Positions 47,316-57,480 of a stretch of 64,000 nt of DNA are shown piece after piece. The translations under genes and the position numbers were made by a program. Location of the stretch: positions 1 through 64,000 of the forward strand of contig CAMLJY010000020.1 of assembly GCA_946480465.1 (NCBI GenBank). The letters are read 5' to 3'. How positions within the stretch are numbered: the stretch's first letter is position 1; the number at the start of each line of letters is the position of its first letter. Below the pieces are notes generated by a model. The model saw nothing but the letters and a program-made list of their open reading frames with translations. It was not told the origin of the DNA and searched no databases. The DNA is from an uncultured Burkholderiales bacterium (GTDB taxonomy: Bacteria; Pseudomonadota; Gammaproteobacteria; Burkholderiales; Burkholderiaceae).

Positions 47316-50138
47316 ATGTTCAAGCCAACCCCCATTTGTGCGAGTGCGCTGATGGCCCTGAGCATTCATGCACCAGGCGCATCGGCCCAGGAACCCCAGC
47401 GCGTCGAGATCACCGGCTCGTCGATCAAGCGCATCGATGCCGAGACGGCCTTGCCGGTGCAGGTGATCACCCGAGACGAGATCAGCCGCACCGGTGTGGC
47501 CAACACCGAGCAATTGCTGCAGCAGGTTTCGGCCATGTCGGGGCAGGGCGGCATCAACAATGCCACCGGTGCCGGCAATTCAACGTATGGCCAGGCCTCC
47601 ATTTCATTGCGGGGGCTGGGGGAGGATCGAACCCTGGTGCTGGTCAATGGCCGCCGGCTGGCGGCCTTCGCGGGCGGCAACGGCGCGTCGGTGAACATCA
47701 ATGCGATCCCGCTCGCGGCGATCGAGCGGGTGGAGGTGCTGAAGGATGGTGCCTCGGGCGTCTACGGCTCCGATGCCGTGGCGGGCGTCGTCAACTTCAT
47801 CCTCACGAAGAACCTGAGCGGCTTCGAGATCGGCGCCACCGTGGGCCAGCCGACGCGCGACGGCGGCGGCAAGAGCCAGAAGGCGCACGTCGTCGCCGGC
47901 TTCGGTGACTTGGCGAAGGACCGCTTCAACGTCACGCTGTCGGCCTCGGTGGAGAAGGAGACCGCGCTGTTCGCGAAGGACCGCAGTTTCGCCAGGACCG
48001 GCAACGTGCCGCCCTTCATCACTGCCGCGGCCACTGGCCAAGGCAACATCGAAGGCGCCTACAACCCCGGCAATGGCCAACCCTACGACCCGAATGCGGA
48101 GAACACGGTGGGCAACACGCCCGGGCGGCGGCCAGGCTTCGGCAACAGCCCGGGCACCGGCTACGGCAACCCGCTGGCGGCCAGCGACCAGTGCGAGCAG
48201 CTCAGCATGTACCGCGACGCGACACTGACCACCCGCGACGCGCCCTTCTGCACCTATGACAGCAACACCGCCGTCGGCCTGGTCCCGAAGCGCGAACTGG
48301 GCACCTTCAGCGGCAACTTCACGTTCCGGCTGGGCGACAACGTCGAGGCCTTCGGCGACGCGCTGTACTCCAGGAGCGTGGTCACCCAGACCTTCCAGCC
48401 CAGCCCGCTGCGGCGCAGCTTCATGGTCACCGATGCGCTCTTCGCGGAACAGGGCGTGGAACCGGCGCTGCTCATCAGGCCGTCGAACCCCAACTACGGC
48501 GTTGCGCGCAACTACCTGGAGGCGATGGAGGCGGCGCACCCGGGTCAGGGCTTCGGCGCGCTGATCGGCCAGCCGCTGGCCGTCACCGCGCGCGTCTTCG
48601 ATTTCGGGCCGCGCGTGCAGAAGGACACCGAGAAGCAGCATCGCCTCACCGGCGGGCTGCGCGGCAACTTCGGCGCGCACGACTGGGAGGTGGCGGCGAC
48701 GCAGGTCGAGAGCAAGGTGGCCGGCACGGTGCCCGACGGCTACTTCTCGCAGGCGGCGTTCGCCCGGGTGGTGAACCGGCCCGAGAGCGACTACAACCCC
48801 TGGTCGCTGACGCAGTCGGCCGCGTTCAATTCCGCGCTGGAGGCCTCCGGCGCCAAGTACACCGGCAGCACGCTGAACGCGAAGTCGAAGAGCACCACCT
48901 TCGATGGCATCTTGCGCGGCGAGCTGGCCAGCCTGCCGGCGGGCCCGCTGCAGTACGCCACCGGCCTGCAGCACCGCAAGGAAGAGTTCGTCACGCGGCC
49001 CAGCCCCGCACTGGAGACCGGGGACATCGCAGGCCTGGGCGGCGCGCTGCCGCCGGTGAACCGGGACCGCAAGATCACCTCTGTCTTCGGCGAGTTGAAT
49101 GCGCCGATCCTGAAGGGGCTGGACGGCAACGTGGCAGTGCGCCGCGACGATTACAACGACGTCGGCGCCTCGACCAACTACAAGGCCTCCGTGCGCTACC
49201 AGCCGGTGCGTGAACTGCTGGTGCGCGGCTCGGTCGGCACGGGTTTCCGCGCGCCGACGCTGGTGGACCTGTGGCAGCCGCAGACCCTGGGATCGTCCGA
49301 GCAGTTCAACGACCCGGCCACCGGCCAGAACGACCTGCAAGTCAACTCGCTGACCGGCGGCAACCCGCGGCTGAAACCGGAGGAGTCGCGCCAGCGCAGC
49401 ATCGGCCTGGTGCTGCAGCCGACGCAGGCCTTGTCGCTGGCGGTGGACTACTTCGACATCCGCGTCGAGGACATCATCTCGCTGCCTTCCGCCCAGGAGG
49501 TCGTCTCGCGCTACCGCGCCGGCGACCCGGTGTTTGCCGGGCTGGTGACGCTGACACCCGGCTCCAACGACATCGAGTCGATCATCCAGACGCTGCAGAA
49601 CGTGGGACGCGCCAAGGTGCGCGGCATCGACCTGGAGGCCAACTTCAGGCAGAAGGTCGGCGCGGGCCGGCTGGACCTGAGCATGTCGGGCACGTACATG
49701 ATCCAGTTCGACCAGACCAGCCCCGGCGGCGCCATCTCGCGCAAGGTCGGCACGATGGTGGAGCAAGACGGCACGCCGGTGCTCAGCACCAACGCCAACA
49801 ACGACGGCGTGGTGCTGCGCTGGAAGCACCACCTGAGCGCCACCTGGACCCAGGGACCCTGGGCCTTCACGCTGGCGCAGAACTTCTACAAGGGCTACCG
49901 CGACGGCGACGACCTGAACGGCAACCCGCACCGCGTGCCCGATCAAGCGCTGTACGACCTTCAAGTGGGCTACACCGGCATCCGCAACCTGAAGCTGGCA
50001 CTGGGCGTACGCAACCTGTTCGACAAGGACCCGCCGCTGTACATCCCGACCAGCAACCAGTTCCAGGCGGGCTACGACATCTCGTTGTACGACCCGCGGG
50101 CGCGCTTCGTCTACCTGAGCGCCGCCTACAAGTTCTGA
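47316..50138 (+). CDS. TonB-dependent outer-membrane receptor 3
   Basis: A 940-residue receptor. The signal peptide ends near ASA/Q (residue 24), followed by TonB-box-like RVEITGS, then a plug with GLGEDRTLVLVNGRRLAAF and ERVEVLKDGASGVYGSDAVAGVVNFILTK. The barrel ends in AAYKF. No STN domain. N-terminal RVEITGSSIKR is shared almost exactly with receptor 2. The ATG at 47316 follows GCGGAGGA; an upstream in-frame ATG at 47142 lies before the promoter element and is rejected. The gene returns to the high GC typical of the window. Confidence 0.92.
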   Translation: MFKPTPICASALMALSIHAPGASAQEPQRVEITGSSIKRIDAETALPVQVITRDEISRTGVANTEQLLQQVSAMSGQGGINNATGAGNSTYGQASISLRGLGEDRTLVLVNGRRLAAFAGGNGASVNINAIPLAAIERVEVLKDGASGVYGSDAVAGVVNFILTKNLSGFEIGATVGQPTRDGGGKSQKAHVVAGFGDLAKDRFNVTLSASVEKETALFAKDRSFARTGNVPPFITAAATGQGNIEGAYNPGNGQPYDPNAENTVGNTPGRRPGFGNSPGTGYGNPLAASDQCEQLSMYRDATLTTRDAPFCTYDSNTAVGLVPKRELGTFSGNFTFRLGDNVEAFGDALYSRSVVTQTFQPSPLRRSFMVTDALFAEQGVEPALLIRPSNPNYGVARNYLEAMEAAHPGQGFGALIGQPLAVTARVFDFGPRVQKDTEKQHRLTGGLRGNFGAHDWEVAATQVESKVAGTVPDGYFSQAAFARVVNRPESDYNPWSLTQSAAFNSALEASGAKYTGSTLNAKSKSTTFDGILRGELASLPAGPLQYATGLQHRKEEFVTRPSPALETGDIAGLGGALPPVNRDRKITSVFGELNAPILKGLDGNVAVRRDDYNDVGASTNYKASVRYQPVRELLVRGSVGTGFRAPTLVDLWQPQTLGSSEQFNDPATGQNDLQVNSLTGGNPRLKPEESRQRSIGLVLQPTQALSLAVDYFDIRVEDIISLPSAQEVVSRYRAGDPVFAGLVTLTPGSNDIESIIQTLQNVGRAKVRGIDLEANFRQKVGAGRLDLSMSGTYMIQFDQTSPGGAISRKVGTMVEQDGTPVLSTNANNDGVVLRWKHHLSATWTQGPWAFTLAQNFYKGYRDGDDLNGNPHRVPDQALYDLQVGYTGIRNLKLALGVRNLFDKDPPLYIPTSNQFQAGYDISLYDPRARFVYLSAAYKF

Positions 50139-50153
50139 CGGGCTGAAACGAAC

Positions 50154-50188
50154 GATGCGCCGGTCCCTGGAAGGGGAGCCGGCGCATC
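50154..50188 (+). terminator. Hairpin after receptor 3
   Basis: GATGCGCCGG pairs with CCGGCGCATC (plus inner CCCT/AGGGG pairs), 15 nt after the stop. There is no T-run; the GGTGCG repeat starts right after it. Confidence 0.6.
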
Positions 50189-50192
50189 ATGG

Positions 50193-50246
50193 GGTGCGGG
50201 TGCGGGTGCGGGTGCGGGTGCGGGTGCGGGTGCGGGTGCGGGTGCG
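50193..50246. repeat. Hexanucleotide tandem repeat (GGTGCG)9
   Basis: Nine perfect copies of GGTGCG, followed by a variant GGTGCC and another GTGCGGGTGCCGCG echo. It lies between the convergent receptor 3 and SDR genes, 40 bp from the SDR stop. Perfect short-unit repeats can change copy number by slippage. It is outside both genes, so it would not switch a reading frame. Confidence 0.93.
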
Positions 50247-50285
50247 GGTGCCGCGGCGCAGTGCGGGTGCCGCGTCTTTATCGTG

Positions 50286-51050
50286 TTACTTCGGGGCCAT
50301 GCGGATCGCACCATCCAGCCTGATCACCTCGCCGTTGAGCATGTCGTTGGTGACGATCTGGTGCACCAGCTTCGCGTAGTCCTCGGGCCGGCCAAGGCGG
50401 CTGGGGAAGGGTACGCTGGCAGCCAGCGCGTCCTGCACCTCCTGCGGCATCGAGAACAGCATCGGCGTGCCGAAGATGCCGGGCGCGATCGTCATCACGC
50501 GGATGCCGTTGCGTGCCAGGTCTCGCGCGATCGGGAGCGTCATGCCCACCACGCCGCCCTTCGAGGCCGCATAGGCCGCTTGGCCGATCTGGCCGTCGAA
50601 GGCGGCCACGCTGGCGGTGTTGATCAGCACGCCGCGTTCGCCGGTGGCTTCCGGCTCGTTGCGGCACATGGCCTCCGCCGCCAGGCGGATCATGTTGAAG
50701 CTGCCGATCAGGTTGACGGTGATGACCTTGGTGAAGGTGTCCAGCGGATGCGCGCCGTCCTTGCCGACGGTCTTGACCGCCGGCGCGATGCCTGCGCAAT
50801 TCACCAGCCCCATCAGCTTGCCCAGGCCCTGGGCGGCGGCCACCGCGGCGCGGCCGTCGGCTTCCTGGCTGACGTCGCAGCGCACGAAGGCGGTGGCGGC
50901 GCCCAGTTCGGCCGCCAGCGCCTGGCCCTTGTCCACCTGCAGGTCGGCGATGACGACCTTGCCGCCTTCGCGCACCAGCATGCGCACCGTGCCTTCGCCC
51001 AGTCCCGACGCGCCGCCGGTGACGATGAATGACTTGTCCGCGATCTGCAT
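50286..51050 (-). CDS. Short-chain dehydrogenase, 3-hydroxyacyl-CoA dehydrogenase type 2-like
   Basis: A 254-residue classical SDR. Cofactor motif [10 protein letters not shown] (residues 11-20), NCAG near residue 89, catalytic Ser in NTASVAAF and YAASK (YxxxK). The overall pattern ([36 protein letters not shown]) resembles the HSD17B10 / 2-methyl-3-hydroxybutyryl-CoA dehydrogenase group involved in branched-chain fatty acid or isoleucine breakdown. It is the last gene of the minus-strand operon, 3 nt behind adk, an unusual partner for it. Confidence 0.88.
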   Translation of the reverse strand: MQIADKSFIVTGGASGLGEGTVRMLVREGGKVVIADLQVDKGQALAAELGAATAFVRCDVSQEADGRAAVAAAQGLGKLMGLVNCAGIAPAVKTVGKDGAHPLDTFTKVITVNLIGSFNMIRLAAEAMCRNEPEATGERGVLINTASVAAFDGQIGQAAYAASKGGVVGMTLPIARDLARNGIRVMTIAPGIFGTPMLFSMPQEVQDALAASVPFPSRLGRPEDYAKLVHQIVTNDMLNGEVIRLDGAIRMAPK

Positions 51051-51053
51051 CGC

Positions 51054-51830
<777 letters not shown>

Positions 51831-52598
51831 TCAGCGCTTGGCATCGGCGAAGATCCGGCGCACTCGGGCCAGGTCCTCCGGCGTGTCGACGCCGGGGCCG
51901 GGACGCTCGGAGCTGACGTACACCGCGATGTGTTCCCCGTGCCACAGCACGCGCAGCTGTTCGAGTGCTTCGATCTGCTCCAGCGGCGACACCGGCAGCG
52001 CCGGGAAGCGCCGCAGGAAGCCGGCGCGGTAGCCGTAAAGCCCCACGTGGCGCAGCGGCGCCGGCTTCGGGAGGGTGGTGACGGCGCCCGCGGCAAACCC
52101 GTCGCGCCACCAGGCGATCGGCGCCCGGGAAAAATAGAGTGCGCGCGACTGCGCATCCAGCACCACCTTCACGACGTTCGGGTTGATGAATTCGGCCGGG
52201 TCGGCGATCTCGTGGGCGACGGTGGACATCACGCAATCGGGCCGGTCGTCCAGCAGGCGAGCGCAGGCGTCGATCATCGCCGCAGCGATCAGCGGCTCGT
52301 CACCCTGCACGTTGACCACGCGGGCTTCGCCATGCAGGCCCAGGCGCTCGCAGGCCTCGGCCAGGCGGTCGCTGCCGCTGGGATGGTCGGAGCGGGTCGG
52401 CACGCACTCCACGCCATGCCGTTCGCAAGCCGCGACGATGGCTTGCGAGTCCGCCGCGACGACCACCCGCGCCGCGCTGCTGGCGCGCGCGGCCTGGGCC
52501 ACGCGCACCACCATTGGCAGGCCGTCGATGTCGGCGAGCGGTTTGTCCGGCAGGCGCGTGCTGGCCAGCCGCGCAGGGATGACGACGGTGAACGACAT
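51831..52598 (-). CDS. kdsB: 3-deoxy-manno-octulosonate cytidylyltransferase
   Basis: A 255-residue enzyme that activates KDO as CMP-KDO for lipopolysaccharide core synthesis. Motifs: [22 protein letters not shown] at the N-terminus, [23 protein letters not shown] and [12 protein letters not shown]. Grouped with lpxK and a Trm112-like gene, a usual LPS cluster in beta-proteobacteria. The gap to the preceding gene is 20 nt. Confidence 0.96.
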   Translation of the reverse strand: MSFTVVIPARLASTRLPDKPLADIDGLPMVVRVAQAARASSAARVVVAADSQAIVAACERHGVECVPTRSDHPSGSDRLAEACERLGLHGEARVVNVQGDEPLIAAAMIDACARLLDDRPDCVMSTVAHEIADPAEFINPNVVKVVLDAQSRALYFSRAPIAWWRDGFAAGAVTTLPKPAPLRHVGLYGYRAGFLRRFPALPVSPLEQIEALEQLRVLWHGEHIAVYVSSERPGPGVDTPEDLARVRRIFADAKR

Positions 52599-52618
52599 GG
52601 CGCCGGCCCGGTCGCGGT

Positions 52619-52846
52619 TCAGGACGCGGAATCCGGGGCGGACGCGGCGGGCGTGCCCTCCGGGGATTCCAGTACGCGCGCCTCGGATTCGAGCATCACG
52701 GGAATGCCGTCGCGGATCGGAAAGGCAAGGTGGTCAGCGGGGCAGATCAGCTCGGCCGGTTGGGCGCTCTCGTGGCGCCCCATCGTCAGCGGTCCCTTGC
52801 ACAGCGGGCAGACAAGCAGGTCGATCAGGCGGTGGTCCAGGCTCAT
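52619..52846 (-). CDS. Trm112-family small zinc-ribbon-like protein
   Basis: A 75-residue protein of the Trm112/YcaR family: [17 protein letters not shown] and [27 protein letters not shown]. The CPLC pair and the later Cys resemble a zinc ribbon. Such proteins lie between lpxK and kdsB in many proteobacteria. It overlaps lpxK by four bases. The exact role in bacteria is unclear. Confidence 0.93.
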   Translation of the reverse strand: MSLDHRLIDLLVCPLCKGPLTMGRHESAQPAELICPADHLAFPIRDGIPVMLESEARVLESPEGTPAASAPDSAS

Positions 52847-53904
52847 GGCGCGGGCGCTTGCAGCTGCTGCAGCAGCTGGCGGGCGAAGTCGGTGGGAACG
52901 TCGAAGTCTAGCGTTGCGACCCATACGCGCGTGGCGCCACAGGCCCGAGGCCGCAGTTTGACGGCGTCCTTCTCGGTCACCACCACGTCCCGTGCATCGG
53001 CCGGCCAAGGTACTGGATCGAAGGCGGCATGGTCCGGCAGCGGCAGGCGCCGGATGCGCAGGCCTCGTGCTTCCAGCATCGCGAAGAAGGGCTCCGGGCG
53101 GGCCAGGCCGGCGGCAGCCCACACCACGCCGCCGGCCAGCCGTGCCCAGGCGCCCGGGTCCGCCGCTTCGCCAGCCCACCAGTCGGCCAGTGGGGTCAGG
53201 CCACGCAGGCGGCGCTGGCCTACCGCGCCGGGCAAGGGCGTGGACGGTCGGCCGTGCGTGTACAGCACCTGCGTTCTAGGCGGCAAACGGCGCGGCAGCG
53301 GTTCGCGCAGCGGCCCGGCCGGCAGCAGGCGTCCATTGCCGGCCCCCCGGTCGTCGAAGACCAGCACCTGGAGATCGCGGGCCAGGGCATGGTGCTGCAG
53401 GCCGTCGTCGGCGATCAACAGGTCCACGTCGGGATGGGCTTCGCACAGCGCGGCGGCAGCGGCCAGCCGGTCGCGCCCGACGGCAACCGGCACCCCCGTG
53501 CGCAGATGGATGAGCAGTGGCTCGTCGCCGACGTCCGCCGCGGTGCTGTCTCGGGCCACGAGGCACACCTGCGTCGAAGCGCGCCCATGCCCGCGGGAGA
53601 TCACGCCGGGATGACGGCCCAGCGCCTGCAGTTGCCGGATGACCGCCAGCACCGTCGGCGTTTTGCCGCCACCGCCCGCGACCAGATTTCCGACCACGAT
53701 GACCGGCCGCGGCGCGCACCGCGCACGTCGCAGCCCCAGGGTGTAGGGCAGCCGGTGCAGCCCGGCGAGCAGCGCGTACAGACGGGCCAGCGGCCACAGC
53801 AGCAGTGAAGCCGCCGTGGTCGGCGCCAGCCATTGCCGCTGCAGCCACGCTTCCAGCCGCGACGCGCGCGAGGCCGGCTGCATCGCCGAGGCTGGCGCGG
53901 CCAT
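52843..53904 (-). CDS. lpxK: Tetraacyldisaccharide 4'-kinase
   Basis: A 353-residue membrane-associated kinase that adds the 4'-phosphate in lipid A synthesis. The P-loop is [12 protein letters not shown], with RGHGR and [13 protein letters not shown] typical of LpxK. An N-terminal hydrophobic segment (about 27-50) anchors it in the inner membrane. It starts 10 nt after exbD and overlaps the Trm112-like gene. Confidence 0.95.
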   Translation of the reverse strand: MAAPASAMQPASRASRLEAWLQRQWLAPTTAASLLLWPLARLYALLAGLHRLPYTLGLRRARCAPRPVIVVGNLVAGGGGKTPTVLAVIRQLQALGRHPGVISRGHGRASTQVCLVARDSTAADVGDEPLLIHLRTGVPVAVGRDRLAAAAALCEAHPDVDLLIADDGLQHHALARDLQVLVFDDRGAGNGRLLPAGPLREPLPRRLPPRTQVLYTHGRPSTPLPGAVGQRRLRGLTPLADWWAGEAADPGAWARLAGGVVWAAAGLARPEPFFAMLEARGLRIRRLPLPDHAAFDPVPWPADARDVVVTEKDAVKLRPRACGATRVWVATLDFDVPTDFARQLLQQLQAPAP

Positions 53905-53914
53905 CGGCGCCCGG

Positions 53915-54346
53915 TCAGCGGTTGCCGCCGTTGAGCTGCGTCGCGAAGGTCAGCCGCGCCAGCGCCGCGCGGCGTGCCGCGTCCAGCACGTTGATCACGG
54001 CCTGGTGCGCCGCCAGTGCGTCGGCGGAGACGATGACCACGCTCTGATCGCCGGCGCCGCTGGCAGTCGCGGCGGCGCGCAGTTCAGCGGCCAGCAGGTC
54101 GACGCTGCGCCCCTCGATCGGCTTGTGGTTCACCAGGTAGCGTCCGTCCGCGGTCACCGACACCAGGATTTCGCCGGGCCGCTCCTTCAGCCGTTCCGCA
54201 TCCGCCACCGGCAGCGTGATCTGCAGCTCCGAGTACTTGCTGTACGTGGTCGACAGCATCAGGAAGATCAGGATCACCAACAGCACGTCGATGAACGGGA
54301 TCAGGTTGATTTCCGGCTCGTCGGGCCGCCGATGCTTGAAGTCCAT
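53915..54346 (-). CDS. exbD: Biopolymer transport protein ExbD
   Basis: A 143-residue protein with a short basic N-terminus, one transmembrane helix (NLIPFIDVLLVILIFLML) with the conserved functional aspartate (IPFIDV), and a periplasmic domain. With ExbB it forms the proton-driven motor for TonB. It starts 16 nt after the exbB stop. It could power the three TonB receptors nearby; no tonB gene is present in the window. Confidence 0.93.
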   Translation of the reverse strand: MDFKHRRPDEPEINLIPFIDVLLVILIFLMLSTTYSKYSELQITLPVADAERLKERPGEILVSVTADGRYLVNHKPIEGRSVDLLAAELRAAATASGAGDQSVVIVSADALAAHQAVINVLDAARRAALARLTFATQLNGGNR

Positions 54347-54362
54347 GGCCGGGTGCCGCTCG

Positions 54363-55028
54363 TCAGGCCGCCGGGGTGGCCGCGGTGGGTGCTGCGGTGG
54401 GTGCCGGCCGGATCGAGAAGCGCATCAGGTGCGGCAGCAGGCGTTCGGCCGACAGCTCGAGCTGCAGGGTGTACTCGTCGACCTTGCCGCGGAAGTAGCG
54501 GTAGAACATCAGCGCCGGGATCGCGATGATCAAGCCGAAGGCGGTGTTGTACAGCGCCACGGAGATGCCGTGCGCCAGCATCGCCGGGTTCGATCCGCCC
54601 GTGGGCGCTTGCGAGCCGAAGATCTCGATCATGCCGACGACGGTGCCGAAAAGGCCCAGCAGCGGCGCGGCCGCGGCGATCGTGCCCAGCGTGTTGAGGT
54701 AGCGCTCGAGCTGGTGCACGCTGATGCGGCCGGCGTTCTCGAACACCTGCCGCAGGCCTGCTTCGTTCAGCCGGGGATCGCCGGCCACCGCGCGCAGCCC
54801 CGCCGCCAGCACCTCGCCGAGGACCGAGTTGTCGTGCAGCTTGGCCACCACGTCGGGCGACGGCAATCCCTGCCGCGTGACCGCGATGACCTCGTCGAGC
54901 AATCGGGGGGGCGCAATGCGCTGTGTGCGCAGCGACATGAAGCGTTCGACCACCAGGGCGAGCCCCACCACGGAGCACAGGATCAGTGGCCAGATCGGCC
55001 ATCCGGCCGCTTGTATGATCGACAGCAA
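54363..55028 (-). CDS. exbB: MotA/TolQ/ExbB proton-channel protein
   Basis: A 221-residue inner-membrane protein with three hydrophobic segments (about 11-31, 115-140, 158-180). The TolQ/ExbB core is NTLGTIAAAAPLLGLFGTVVGMIEIF and GISVALYNTAFGLIIAIPALMFY. The start is a TTG at 55028 preceded by GAGGAA at a good distance; no ATG fits. A CATAAT -10-like site lies about 70 nt upstream on the minus strand. First gene of the exbB-exbD-lpxK-Trm112-kdsB-adk-SDR run. Confidence 0.92.
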   Translation of the reverse strand: MLSIIQAAGWPIWPLILCSVVGLALVVERFMSLRTQRIAPPRLLDEVIAVTRQGLPSPDVVAKLHDNSVLGEVLAAGLRAVAGDPRLNEAGLRQVFENAGRISVHQLERYLNTLGTIAAAAPLLGLFGTVVGMIEIFGSQAPTGGSNPAMLAHGISVALYNTAFGLIIAIPALMFYRYFRGKVDEYTLQLELSAERLLPHLMRFSIRPAPTAAPTAATPAA

Positions 55029-55396
55029 GAGGGTTCCTCGCGGAAGAAGTCAGAGGGCAGAGGGCTACGGCGGCCGGCACGTCTCCGGCGCGCCGCGATT
55101 ATGGCGTCCCGGCCCGGGCGGTCCCCGCGCGCAGCTTGCGCGATGGCGCCATGGGACATCCCACCAATCCACCGTTGCTGTGGATAAGTTTGTGGGCAAC
55201 CTGTCCGCGATGGCGCGCGAATGGCGCCAAATCGTGGCCCGCAACGGAATGCCACATTTTTAGGCGCAGTTTTCTTGTTTGAAATCAACAACTTGCACCA
55301 TTGCGACAAATCGATGACGGTGCCGGCCGCTCGCACGTCGGCGCTGGCCACACTGTGGAATTCGGCCCGCGGATGCATGATTTGCGGCCCGGCGGG
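55029..55396. other. Divergent intergenic region exbB / xseA
   Basis: About 370 bp separate the two divergent genes. It contains a minus-strand -10-like CATAAT (55103-55098) for exbB, a perfect DnaA-box sequence TGTGGATAA (55179-55187) on its own, and an AT-richer stretch at 55258-55310. Two in-frame ATG candidates for xseA (55301, 55373) fall here. I see no small gene. Confidence 0.45.
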
Positions 55397-56707
55397 ATGC
55401 TGAAAGAGGACCCAGCACCGCGCAGCTGGAGCGTCGCCGCCTTGCTGCTCGCGGCCAGCGATGCGCTGCAGGCGCGGCTGGGCGCCGTGGCCGTGCGCGG
55501 CGAGCTGTCCGGCTTCACGCGCGCCGCCAGCGGGCACTGCTACTTCACGCTGAAGGATGGCGACGGCCAAGCCGCGGTGCTGCGCTGCGCGATGTTCCGC
55601 CGCGCGGCCGTGCTGCTCGACTTTCGTCCGGTTGACGGCCAGCAGGTCGAACTGCGCGGCCGGATCGGCGTGTACGAAGCGCGCGGCGAATTGCAGTGCA
55701 TCGTCGAATCGATGCAGCGCCTGGGCACCGGCTCCCTGTACGAACTGTTTCTGCGCACCCGGGCGCGTCTCGAGGCCGCGGGCCTTTTCGACCCCGGCCG
55801 CAAGCGGCCCATCGACGCGCATCCGCGGTGCATCGGCGTCGTCACCTCGCTTGCCGCGGCCGCGCTGCATGACGTGCTGACGGCGATCGCCCGGCGTGCG
55901 CCGCACGTTCGTGTCGTCGTCTACCCGACCCCGGTGCAGGGGGCCGAGGCGCCCGCGCTGCTGGCCGACGCGATCCGCCGCGCTGGCGAACGGGGCGAGG
56001 TCGATACCCTCATCGTCTGCCGTGGTGGTGGTTCGCTGGAGGACCTGTGGGCGTTCAACGACGAGCAGGTCGTGCGGGCGGTGGCCACCAGCCTGATCCC
56101 GGTGGTGTGCGGCGTCGGGCACGAGACGGACGTGTGCCTGGCCGAGCTGGCGGCGGACTTGCGTGCGCCGACGCCGACTGCTGCCGCCGAGCTGGCGACG
56201 CCTCGCCGAGGCGACGAGCTTCAGCGCCTGGACCGGCTGCAGGCACTGCTGAGCAGCGCGGTCCAGCGCCGGCTCGATGGACAGGCGCAGCGACTCGATC
56301 GGCTGGCCTTGCGGCTGGGCCGGCCGGCGCGCCTGGTGGATCGCGAACGGGCGCGCCTGCTGTCACTGGCGCAGCGTGCCGATGCGGCCGCCCAGCGGGC
56401 GCTGCACTCACAGCGCTGGCGACTCGAGCCGCTTCGTGCCCGGCTGTGCGCTGCTGCCGCGCGGCGGCTGGCGACCGACCGCGAGCGCCTCGACCATCTC
56501 GCGATCCGCCTCGATGCGGCCGACCCGGGGCGCGTGCTGGCCCGCGGCTATGCCTGGCTCGCGGACGTCGACGGCCACGCGGTGACGTCGGCCCGCGCGC
56601 TGCGGCCCGGGCAGCGCCTGTCCGCCCGTTGGGTCGACGGGCTGGCGGAAGTCGACGTGGTTCGGATCGACGCCGGACAGGCACCCCACGACGGTTCGGC
56701 GGGCTGA
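55397..56707 (+). CDS. xseA: Exodeoxyribonuclease VII large subunit
   Basis: A 436-residue nuclease subunit. The N-terminal OB-fold begins [46 protein letters not shown]. The catalytic part includes [32 protein letters not shown] and [31 protein letters not shown], followed by a long Arg/Leu-rich coiled coil and the GYAWL end. Start uncertain: ATG at 55397 fits family length, while 55373 or 55301 would add 8 or 32 residues. The small subunit xseB is not adjacent. Confidence 0.94.
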   Translation: MLKEDPAPRSWSVAALLLAASDALQARLGAVAVRGELSGFTRAASGHCYFTLKDGDGQAAVLRCAMFRRAAVLLDFRPVDGQQVELRGRIGVYEARGELQCIVESMQRLGTGSLYELFLRTRARLEAAGLFDPGRKRPIDAHPRCIGVVTSLAAAALHDVLTAIARRAPHVRVVVYPTPVQGAEAPALLADAIRRAGERGEVDTLIVCRGGGSLEDLWAFNDEQVVRAVATSLIPVVCGVGHETDVCLAELAADLRAPTPTAAAELATPRRGDELQRLDRLQALLSSAVQRRLDGQAQRLDRLALRLGRPARLVDRERARLLSLAQRADAAAQRALHSQRWRLEPLRARLCAAAARRLATDRERLDHLAIRLDAADPGRVLARGYAWLADVDGHAVTSARALRPGQRLSARWVDGLAEVDVVRIDAGQAPHDGSAG

Positions 56708-56751
56708 AGGGCGCGCCGGCCCCGCTGGCGTGTCGCGCCGGACGCGCTGCC

Positions 56752-56757
56752 TACAAT
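56752..56757 (+). promoter_or_regulatory. -10-like TACAAT upstream of sodB
   Basis: GCCTACAATGCC lies 61 nt before the sodB ATG. The -35 region is not distinct. The ribosome-binding site is AAGGA. Confidence 0.5.
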
Positions 56758-56817
56758 GCCGGCCGCATCCCGCAACCCGGCGCCCACCCGGGCGCCGATC
56801 ACGACAAGGACACCCCC

Positions 56818-57402
56818 ATGTCTACGTTCACCCTGCCGCCCCTCCCGTACGCTCCCGACGCGCTCGCTCCGCACATGTCGAAGGAGACCTTCGAGTACCA
56901 CCACGGCAAGCACCATCAGGCTTACGTCACCAACCTGAACAACCTGGTGCCGGGCACCGAGTTCGCCGGCCTGACGCTCGAAGAGATCGTCCGCAAGTCC
57001 AGCGGGCCGATCTTCAACAACGCCGCCCAGGTCTGGAACCACACCTTCTTCTGGAGCTGCATGAAGCCGGGCGGCGGCGGCGAGCCGCAAGGCGCGCTGG
57101 CCGCGGCCATCGACACCAAGTGGGGCAGCTACGCCGCGTTCAAGGAAGCCTTCACGAAGAGCGCGGTCGGCAACTTCGGCTCGGGCTGGACCTGGCTGGT
57201 CAAGAAAGCGGACGGCTCGGTCGACATCGTGAACACCAGCAATGCCGGCACCCCGCTGACGACGCCCGACAAGCCGCTGCTCACGATCGACGTGTGGGAG
57301 CACGCTTACTACGTCGACTACCGCAATGCGCGCCCCAAGTTCGTGGAGACCTTCCTCAGCTCCCTCGTCAACTGGTCGTTCGCCGAAGCGAATTTCGGCT
57401 GA
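56818..57402 (+). CDS. sodB: Superoxide dismutase, iron type
   Basis: A 194-residue Fe-superoxide dismutase. Metal ligands His28 (EYHHGKHH), His75 (QVWNHTFFW), Asp158 and His162 ([11 protein letters not shown]). Gln71 in the NNAAQVWNH motif sits where iron enzymes have their active-site glutamine, supporting Fe over Mn. Cytoplasmic, no signal peptide. Monocistronic, with its own strong terminator. Confidence 0.97.
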   Translation: MSTFTLPPLPYAPDALAPHMSKETFEYHHGKHHQAYVTNLNNLVPGTEFAGLTLEEIVRKSSGPIFNNAAQVWNHTFFWSCMKPGGGGEPQGALAAAIDTKWGSYAAFKEAFTKSAVGNFGSGWTWLVKKADGSVDIVNTSNAGTPLTTPDKPLLTIDVWEHAYYVDYRNARPKFVETFLSSLVNWSFAEANFG

Positions 57403-57425
57403 GGCAGCAGTCAAGCAGTGCTGTG

Positions 57426-57455
57426 AAGCCGGTGAATTCACCGGCTTTCGTTTTT
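57426..57455 (+). terminator. Rho-independent terminator after sodB
   Basis: A 22-nt perfect palindrome built on AAGCCGGTGAA / TTCACCGGCTT, followed by TCGTTTTT, begins 24 nt after the sodB stop. Strong intrinsic terminator. Confidence 0.9.
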
Positions 57456-57480
57456 GCGGTTGCGGCTTAAGCTCGCAACC

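Noticed and set aside
50155..50379. Small open frame encoding an Arg-Val repeat through the hexamer array
   Set aside because: It is created by the GGTGCG repeat, starts in the terminator hairpin and has no ribosome-binding site.
55179..55187. Perfect DnaA box TGTGGATAA as part of a replication origin
   Set aside because: It is single, without an AT-rich unwinding region or dnaA/dnaN/parA neighbours; more likely chance or a local DnaA site.
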